Shown here: positions 1 to 4,277 of the stretch, in pieces
Layout: each line of letters starts with the position of its first letter
Position numbering within the stretch: position 1 is the stretch's first letter
Origin: Trichodesmium sp. MAG_R04
GTDB lineage: Bacteria; Cyanobacteriota; Cyanobacteriia; Cyanobacteriales; Microcoleaceae
Direction: 5' to 3'
NCBI GenBank assembly: GCA_023356515.1
Contig: JAKQYG010000271.1
Location: 1 to 5,865 of the forward strand
DNA length: 5,865 bases
Position numbers and translations under genes: made by a program
Notes under the pieces: generated by a model
Told to the model about the DNA's origin: nothing
Seen by the model: the letters and a program-made list of their open reading frames with translations, nothing else
Database searches by the model: none

Positions 1-413
1 GGTTGGTCAGAAAGACTTTATCCTTTTCTAAAAAGCTTATTACCATCTAGGAGCTATTTGGTATTTCATTAATCATTATAATGAAGCGATCGCTTCACTG
101 TAATTTTATCACTACATATATAGGACTACCCGGGACTTCTCACAGGGGGAGTTTAAATACCTAGAAATTAGTGTTATGGCCTTTTTATTAATTTATATAC
201 AGTATTACCGAAAATTTTGGTTTAAAGCCTTGCCTATAAGCCGGCGACTTTCAATGTTATAATCAAAATTATTTTAAACCCCTGCTCTGTCTCATAAATA
301 CTGTAGAAAAGAAGATTAGGTCGAAACTCCTTCGGTTGAGAGCAGAGCTTGGGAAGCTTAATCTGAGGGCACAAATAAAGACCCACAATAATTTTGGGTA
401 AGTCCCGGGAGGG
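1..413. other. AT-rich stretch without a convincing gene
   Basis: I see no reading frame here with recognisable protein character. The only long open frame is on the minus strand (234-416); it has no recognisable motif and overlaps the edge of the mobile-element remnant, so it is not called. The stretch contains a 16-base perfect palindrome with a HIP1 core (82-97). It also holds a 10-base inverted pair, CCCGGGACTT at 129-138 and AAGTCCCGGG at 400-409. No tRNA or rRNA signature was seen. Confidence 0.6.
82..97. repeat. 16-base palindrome around a HIP1 octamer
   Basis: TGAAGCGATCGCTTCA is perfectly self-complementary and contains GCGATCGC at 86-93. HIP1 is a highly over-represented octamer in many cyanobacterial genomes and supports the taxonomic call. 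Other copies are at 3247-3254 and 5784-5791. No specific function can be read from this one. Confidence 0.9.
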
Positions 414-545
414 CATTCCGAGACTTTAAATGGACGTGGAGGCCAGCTTAAGACTACCCCTTAGGTAGCAGGGGCCTGTGAGACGTCAACCCGTCGAGGA
501 GCTAAGGCTTGGTAGAAGTTCCTGTGCCTCTAGGCCGGGGAGGAT
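414..545 (+). pseudogene. Decayed 3' end of an IS200/IS605-type tnpB, with possible right end
   Basis: Read from 414, the + frame gives GHSETLNGRGGQLKTTP, a stop at 462-464, VAGACETSTRRGAKAW, a stop at 513-515, then KFLCL and a final stop at 531-533. Peptides of the type 'GH-ETLN-RGG ... ACE-ST' resemble the variable C-terminal tails of cyanobacterial IS200/IS605-type TnpB proteins, by my recollection and not by a search. The segment is clearly richer in G and C than its surroundings. Just after it, CCTC (527-530) can pair with GAGG (540-543), and GACG/CGTC (482-485/492-495) makes another short stem, as might be expected near a transposon right end. No zinc-finger or RuvC-like part of TnpB remains in the window, so this is at most a remnant. 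Its right edge lies about 50 bases before ccmK3 and may have altered that gene's leader. Confidence 0.45.
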
Positions 546-595
546 ATCAAAATTATCTTATGTTAATTGATTTTTGATAATAAAGGAGTGTTGCG

Positions 596-901
596 ATGCC
601 AGAAGCAGTAGGTGTGATAGAAGCTATTGGTTTTCCTGGAATCTTAGCTGCTGCAGATGCGATGGTTAAAGCTGCGCGGGTTACCTTAGTTTATTATGGT
701 TTGGCCGAGAGAGGACACTTTGTAGTTGCAGTTCGGGGACCAACTTCTGAAGTTTATCCTTCAGTTCAAGCTGGCATTGGAGCCGCAGAAAAAGTCTATG
801 GTGGGATAGTGGAAAGTCATTATATTGTTCCTAATCCCCCAGAAAATGTAGAATCTGTATTACCACTGGAATATACAGAAGTTAGCGAACAGTTTAGATG
901 A
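596..901 (+). CDS. ccmK3: CcmK3, carboxysome shell protein (BMC-H family)
   Basis: A single BMC domain fills this 101-residue protein, a normal CcmK length. BMC-H proteins form hexagonal tiles of the beta-carboxysome shell. The N-terminal core (VGVIEAIGFPGILAAADAMV, residues 5-24) is typical. Three sites mark it as CcmK3 and not K1, K2 or K4. The pore loop reads GLAERG (35-40) where K1/K2 have the KIGSG type. Pro49 follows RG where others have Asp. The edge motif is P-N-P-P-E-N (79-84) instead of P-R-P-H-E-N. CcmK3 is reported to need CcmK4 for hexamer formation, and CcmK4 is the next gene (119-base gap, same strand). AAGGAG (583-588) sits seven bases before ATG 596 and fixes the start. The promoter may lie within or beside the upstream mobile-element remnant. 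Confidence 0.95.
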   Translation: MPEAVGVIEAIGFPGILAAADAMVKAARVTLVYYGLAERGHFVVAVRGPTSEVYPSVQAGIGAAEKVYGGIVESHYIVPNPPENVESVLPLEYTEVSEQFR

Positions 902-1020
902 ATTTTGTCCCAAATTATATGATGGTTTGGCTGAATAATAGTTCACTTATGGCAGACATCTAAAATTTTTACAATTAATCTCGAGAATTTAATTCTTAAC
1001 TAAAATTTAGGAGAAATATA

Positions 1021-1374
1021 ATGGCGCAACAAGCTGTTGGAGCACTGGAAACTAAAGGTTTTCCAGGTATTTTAGCTGCTGCAGATGCAATGGTGAAAGC
1101 CGGTCGAGTTACTTTAGTTGGTTATATTAGGGTTGGTAGTGCGAGGTTTACTGTTCAAATTAGAGGTGATGTTTCGGAAGTAAAAACTTCTATGGATGCG
1201 GGAATTGCAGCAGTAGAAAAAGCTTACGGTGCTACCTTAGAATCTTGGGTAATTATTCCTCGTCCTCACGAAAATGTTGTGGCAGTGTTACCAATAGACT
1301 TTAATCCAGGTGTGGAAGAGTTCCGCCAGCGAGTAGAAGGGGTAACCGTACCAGGATTACCTGGTGGTAGGTGA
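1021..1374 (+). CDS. ccmK4: CcmK4, carboxysome shell protein (BMC-H family)
   Basis: This 117-residue protein is a single BMC domain plus a C-terminal tail of roughly 15 residues (VEGVTVPGLPGGR at the end). The core GFPGILAAADAMVKAGRVTL (13-32) closely matches ccmK3 even at DNA level, as expected for paralogues. The pore segment is I-R-V-G-S-A-R (36-42), the K4-type variant. Unlike the CcmK3 next door it keeps RGD and the P-R-P-H-E-N edge motif, so it should form normal flat hexamers and supply the framework for mixed CcmK3/CcmK4 tiles. AGGAGA (1009-1014) six bases before the ATG is a good ribosome binding site. The gene is probably co-transcribed with ccmK3. This pair normally sits apart from the main ccmK2K1LMN cluster, and no ccmL, ccmM or ccmN is seen here. 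Confidence 0.95.
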   Translation: MAQQAVGALETKGFPGILAAADAMVKAGRVTLVGYIRVGSARFTVQIRGDVSEVKTSMDAGIAAVEKAYGATLESWVIIPRPHENVVAVLPIDFNPGVEEFRQRVEGVTVPGLPGGR

Positions 1375-1380
1375 TTTTTT
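1345..1380 (+). terminator. Possible terminator overlapping the ccmK4 stop
   Basis: ACCAGG (1350-1355), loop ATTA, CCTGGT (1360-1365) is a perfect six-base stem. It extends outward with ACC (1345-1347) and GGT (1366-1368) after a two-base bulge. A run of six T follows at 1375-1380. The gap of six to nine bases between stem and T run is longer than usual, and the stem lies in the coding sequence, so the call is tentative. Confidence 0.35.
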
Positions 1381-1496
1381 GATTAGATACCACATTCCGT
1401 GCCTCAATTTATAATATGAAAGTTATTATAAAATCTGTAGCTTGCTGCTGAATTGTTAACTATTATTGGCCACTATAATTTTATTTTTACTTTTGA

Positions 1497-1550
1497 CTTA
1501 CAGTGCTTTTTACTGTTATGAGGTACATCCACGCGGGTAAGATGCCCGCA
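1497..1550. repeat. Dispersed repeat copy 1, ending in a GC-rich palindrome
   Basis: Bases 1497-1532 match 3679-3714 at 26 of 36 positions without gaps, with shared blocks CTTACAG, GCTTTT, ATGA and TACATC. This copy continues into a stem GCGGGT (1533-1538), loop AAGAT, GCCCGC (1544-1549), including one G-T pair. Motifs of the type GCGGG-CATCTT-GCCCGC are familiar as short dispersed palindromes between cyanobacterial genes, which is recollection and not a search result. It is a GC-rich island in AT-rich DNA. Confidence 0.6.
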
Positions 1551-1594
1551 CTACATTAACTACCACCATTTGCCTGGAATCTGACGTATCTTTT

Positions 1595-1615
1595 TATACT
1601 ATATTTTGTAGTATG
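1595..1615. repeat. Hairpin-forming inverted repeat
   Basis: ATACTA (1596-1601) pairs with TAGTAT (1609-1614). With outer and inner wobble pairs the stem reaches nine bases around a TTT loop. No T run follows on either strand in the right place, so a terminator is not supported. It could be a regulatory or repeat structure. Confidence 0.5.
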
Positions 1616-2256
1616 GAATGTAGGCTATGTAAAAGATACTAATCTTATTAAAGACCGTCCACATTAATGTTCTATTGCTAATAGTTATCCTATGTATAAT
1701 TTGAGTAAGTACGAACTATAGTGGTCTGTGGATGTTAAATATAAATATAAATTTCAGTCCTTAATTTCCCTATAGCTATCTGTTAAATTGTAGCTAGTAA
1801 TTAGTAGGTTTAAAAGATTAAAAAAAGAAAAGTAAATATAGGAAACTCAACTGTAATTTAATTGTTATAATGATATCTTAAAACATAAATTAATAGTAAG
1901 AATGAAAAGAAAAAAAAGTGATAAAAGCTATTTAGTTGTGTCGGTGTTTTTCCGAGTAACATTGTAGCTTTGTATCTGGGAAAATAATAAATCAGCAGAG
2001 AAAAAAACTGTTAACTCCCTCGCTGCAAAAATAGTTTATTACTCAAGGTCAAAAACTGAATACAGATAGAAAATCCAGTTATAGCAAAGTTTATGGTAAC
2101 TGGTATTATACCGTTTAACAAAAATCAAAATTTAAACGTCAGATTTTATAAGCTCAAAACTTTTACCCAGCAGTAATTTTATCAAATTATTTGATATTTA
2201 AAGTTTGAAAATATTTATTTGTAACATTTTTTTAAATTACTATTATATCTGAAGTT

Positions 2257-3240
2257 ATGGACACTTGGATTATACAACTACACGATTCTATCACTGAAAC
2301 TGCTTTTGTAATAATTACTGCTTTCGTACTAATCATTTTTTGCTTTTATTTAATTCCAACTGCTACAGATATTATGGTAGATTCTGCCGCAGGTTTAGCG
2401 AGTAAATATTTAGGTAAAGACAAACGTACTATAGTAATTAATTCTAGTACAAATAACCCAGAATTATTTTTCATGTTGCTATCACTAAGTATTCGACGAC
2501 TAGGTGGTATAGCAACTCCTCTAGGCTCAAATTTTGCTAATATTTATCTCATGTTTATTGCAGCGCCAATAATTATTATTATTAAATGGGTATTGATTGG
2601 TAAAATATCTGATATTAAAATTTTTCTTGGAATTTTTAACAAAGAAAAAATGCTATTTTTATGGCATCTTTTCATGTCGTTATTGATGTTTGCTTTTGCC
2701 ACTATAGCTTACTGGTTTATTACAGGTAAATCTGAATTTGTACCTTTACCAGAAGCAATTAGCTCTCGCACTTGGCCTTGGATATTTTTTGGCGGTCTAA
2801 TTTGTTTAGTAGGTGTATTAGTTTTTTTCTTTTATGAGAAACAAATTAGGGAAAAAAGACCGGAATTATTTTTTGATATAAGTGAAGATAACTATACGGG
2901 AAGTTGGCAGCAATTTATTATTGGGACGGCTTTATTAATTTTATTATCTTATATGTTGAATACATTGTTTCTTGCTTGGATTAATATTTATGATGATTTT
3001 CTTAGTGAATTGTTTGGTGATGCAGTTTTTGCTGGACTGCATTATTTTTTGGGAAGTTTAATATCATCTCTGCCAGAAATAATTGTAGCTATAAAAAATT
3101 ATGAACGTTTAAATTCACCAGATTTTAACACTGCTATGGCATCTGCAAGTCAGTCAAATATGACGAATTTGGGGATAGGATTTTTTGGTAGTGTGTTGGC
3201 AAGTTTGCTATTAGTTATGGGGATAAATTTTACTTTATAA
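2257..3240 (+). CDS. Divergent Na+/Ca2+-exchanger-type (CaCA superfamily) membrane antiporter
   Basis: This 327-residue, very hydrophobic protein has two half-repeats, each carrying an exchanger alpha motif. The first has S-S-T-N-N-P-E (63-69) followed by G-S-N-F-A-N (90-95). The second has S-S-L-P-E (270-274) followed by S-Q-S-N-M-T-N (298-304). These match the canonical (G/S)-T-S-x-P-E and G-S-N-x-x-N patterns that place Glu and Asn in the ion site, here Glu69 and Glu274. Hydrophobic segments lie near 14-34, 93-113, 134-154, 174-193, 218-242, 257-273 and 305-325, with a charged loop at about 194-216. Length is normal for bacterial members. The expected role is efflux of Ca2+ or another cation in exchange for Na+ or H+ in the inner or thylakoid membrane; the ion cannot be read from sequence. 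ATG 2257 is the first start after an in-frame TAA at 2233-2235. No good Shine-Dalgarno is seen. The gene stands alone on its strand with long spacers on both sides. Confidence 0.8.
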   Translation: MDTWIIQLHDSITETAFVIITAFVLIIFCFYLIPTATDIMVDSAAGLASKYLGKDKRTIVINSSTNNPELFFMLLSLSIRRLGGIATPLGSNFANIYLMFIAAPIIIIIKWVLIGKISDIKIFLGIFNKEKMLFLWHLFMSLLMFAFATIAYWFITGKSEFVPLPEAISSRTWPWIFFGGLICLVGVLVFFFYEKQIREKRPELFFDISEDNYTGSWQQFIIGTALLILLSYMLNTLFLAWINIYDDFLSELFGDAVFAGLHYFLGSLISSLPEIIVAIKNYERLNSPDFNTAMASASQSNMTNLGIGFFGSVLASLLLVMGINFTL

Positions 3241-3283
3241 AATTAAGCGATCGCTATTATTAGGGAACAGGAAATATAGGAAA

Positions 3284-3421
3284 TTAGCTGTTTAAAATTT
3301 GACCACCTGCTCCTTGTGCTATATCGTCCTGGGTATTAGGCTCCAAGGCTCTCCTTGCATACATTTCCTGCTCTTCTGTAGGGGGGGTTCTATGGAACCT
3401 TTCCTGTTTCTTAGAAGCTGT
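3284..3421 (-). pseudogene. Short minus-strand reading-frame remnant, unrecognised
   Basis: The minus strand is open for about 45 codons between a stop at 3422-3424 and a stop at 3284-3286. It reads in part KKQERFHRTPPTEEQEMYAR, then RALEPNTQDDIAQGAGGQIL, then NS. Its balanced composition, with many charged residues and few AT-rich codons, looks like protein-coding DNA, unlike the surrounding spacer. The only ATG (3362-3364) would give a 26-residue peptide and has no clear ribosome site. I do not recognise the family. It could be the tail of a lost gene, part of a small mobile element, or chance. Confidence 0.3.
3286..3297. repeat. 12-base direct repeat, copy 1
   Basis: AGCTGTTTAAAA is repeated exactly at 3416-3427. 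The pair encloses a 118-base GC-richer segment carrying the minus-strand remnant. The arrangement could be a target duplication or a recombination footprint. Confidence 0.7.
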
Positions 3422-3427
3422 TTAAAA
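3416..3427. repeat. 12-base direct repeat, copy 2
   Basis: Exact second copy of AGCTGTTTAAAA (first at 3286-3297), immediately followed by AGGG instead of TTTG. Confidence 0.7.
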
Positions 3428-3678
3428 AGGGATAAGTGAACTCCTCATAAACTAATATTCCTGATTTTTTAGCAAATATACTCAAAGAATATGACAGGAT
3501 AGAAATTTAGACTTTTCATTTCAGGGGTTTTTGGCCCTAAATTCCCTTGTTTTTTTTGGAAAGTTTGCTTTGGTCAAGGCTAGAGATAGCTATATTAGAA
3601 TTAGAGCTAATATTGATGAATAGTCAGAAATATCTAAAAATCTAACTTCTTGCTCTTAGCAGACTCCCTTTTTTATGG

Positions 3679-3714
3679 CTTACAGCGCTTTTCAAATTGA
3701 TGAACTACATCGCC
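3679..3714. repeat. Dispersed repeat copy 2
   Basis: Matches 1497-1532 at 26 of 36 positions, ungapped, in the same orientation. This copy lacks the GC-rich palindrome that ends copy 1; in its place is CGCCATAGCC, whose GCCATA can pair with TATGGC at 3674-3679. Confidence 0.5.
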
Positions 3715-3792
3715 ATAGCCAAAACCTTGTATAGACCTTGCATCCAATGTCTATATTGTGGTCTACCGATATGAAAACTGCTGTAATAATTC

Positions 3793-3821
3793 CTATGGGG
3801 TTTTCCATGGCATATTATACT
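3793..3821 (+). promoter_or_regulatory. Hairpin and weak -10-like element upstream of the Pepco/caspase operon
   Basis: CTATGGG (3793-3799), loop GTTT, TCCATGG (3804-3810) forms a seven-pair stem including G-T pairs. Six bases later TATACT (3816-3821) matches a -10 box at five of six positions, but no -35 lies at the proper distance. The hairpin would occupy the -35 region, so an operator or an alternative promoter type is possible. This is inference from position only. Confidence 0.25.
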
Positions 3822-3868
3822 ATTTAGTGGACCCGTAAATAAAAAGTAATGAAGGAGCAATATTCCAT

Positions 3869-4276
3869 ATGTCAGACACAATTAGAATTGTTACTTATGG
3901 CGATGTAAATTCTACTAACACTAATATTGTTAAAGATAGCTCAAGAAATATTGATGGTACTATGCCTCCATTTCTGACATTTGAAGCTGAAAATTCTACT
4001 AACTCTGCTAACTCTTCCAATTCAACAGGGAGTAAAGGTATTGGAGAGTTTGAAGTAAAAGTAGAAACTCTAGAGGCTGAGATGGGTCATTTAATAGATG
4101 TTGTTCAAAAGTTATTAATAAGAGCTGAAGAAAAACCTCATAGTGAAATGGCTTTAGATGAAATTGAGCTTTCAGTAGAAATAAATGGAGAGGGAAAAAT
4201 TAGTATTTTAGGCAATGGAGCTCAAGCTGGTGGCAAAGGTGCTATTAAATTGAAATTCAAAAGACAACCAAAGTAA
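3869..4276 (+). CDS. Pepco-like (peptidase-co-occurring domain) protein
   Basis: A 135-residue protein without signal peptide or membrane segment. It starts MSDTIRIVTYGD, has a low-complexity Ser/Asn/Thr stretch (about 42-54), an amphipathic helical segment with heptad-like hydrophobics (about 61-87, LEAEMGHLIDVVQKLLIRAE), then a beta-rich, Gly-rich C-terminal part (95-132) with ELSVEINGEGKISILG and GGKGAIKLKFKR. The C-terminal pattern fits the Pepco domain, a small domain found beside caspase- or trypsin-like peptidase genes in bacterial conflict systems; I assign it from remembered family pattern plus context. The related Trypco1 domain has a similar C-terminal layout and is the main alternative. 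AAGGAG (3852-3857) lies eleven bases before ATG 3869, a slightly long spacing. The stop is one base before the caspase start, implying coupled translation and a fixed ratio of the two products. Its biochemical role is unknown; it may link, inhibit or activate the peptidase. Confidence 0.7.
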   Translation: MSDTIRIVTYGDVNSTNTNIVKDSSRNIDGTMPPFLTFEAENSTNSANSSNSTGSKGIGEFEVKVETLEAEMGHLIDVVQKLLIRAEEKPHSEMALDEIELSVEINGEGKISILGNGAQAGGKGAIKLKFKRQPK

Positions 4277-4277
4277 T

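Larger units (their letters stand above)
1375..2256. other. 882-base AT-rich spacer with repeats, no gene seen
   Basis: No frame gives a plausible protein. The longest ATG-initiated frame I noticed, MKRKKSDKSYLVV and onward near 1902-1967, is about 21 codons of low-complexity AT-rich sequence. The spacer holds a palindromic dispersed repeat (1497-1550) and a hairpin (1595-1615). The part from about 1740 to 2256 is very AT-rich and presumably contains the promoter of the exchanger gene, but no clear -35/-10 pair stands out. Confidence 0.6.
3241..3868. other. 628-base spacer with repeats and a gene remnant
   Basis: This spacer holds a HIP1 octamer (3247-3254), a 12-base direct repeat around a short minus-strand reading frame (3284-3427), a second copy of the dispersed repeat (3679-3714) and a hairpin (3793-3810). 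Bases 3430-3670 show no gene. The 4-base stem AGGG/CCCT in the T-rich stretch near 3522-3560 is too weak to call a terminator. The leader of the downstream operon occupies the last 80 bases or so. Confidence 0.6.

Noticed and set aside
234..416. Minus-strand 60-residue open frame upstream of ccmK3
   Set aside because: No recognisable motif and no good ribosome site. It overlaps the edge of the mobile-element remnant, and its ATG lies inside the inferred TnpB-like frame on the other strand.
1595..1615. Hairpin considered as a terminator
   Set aside because: On neither strand is the stem followed by a T run; kept only as an inverted repeat.
1902..1967. Short + frame MKRKKSDKSYLVV and onward
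   Set aside because: About 21 codons of AT-rich low-complexity sequence with no Shine-Dalgarno; indistinguishable from chance.
3522..3560. AGGG/CCCT stem followed by a T run
   Set aside because: The stem has only four pairs and the T run is not adjacent; too weak for an intrinsic terminator.
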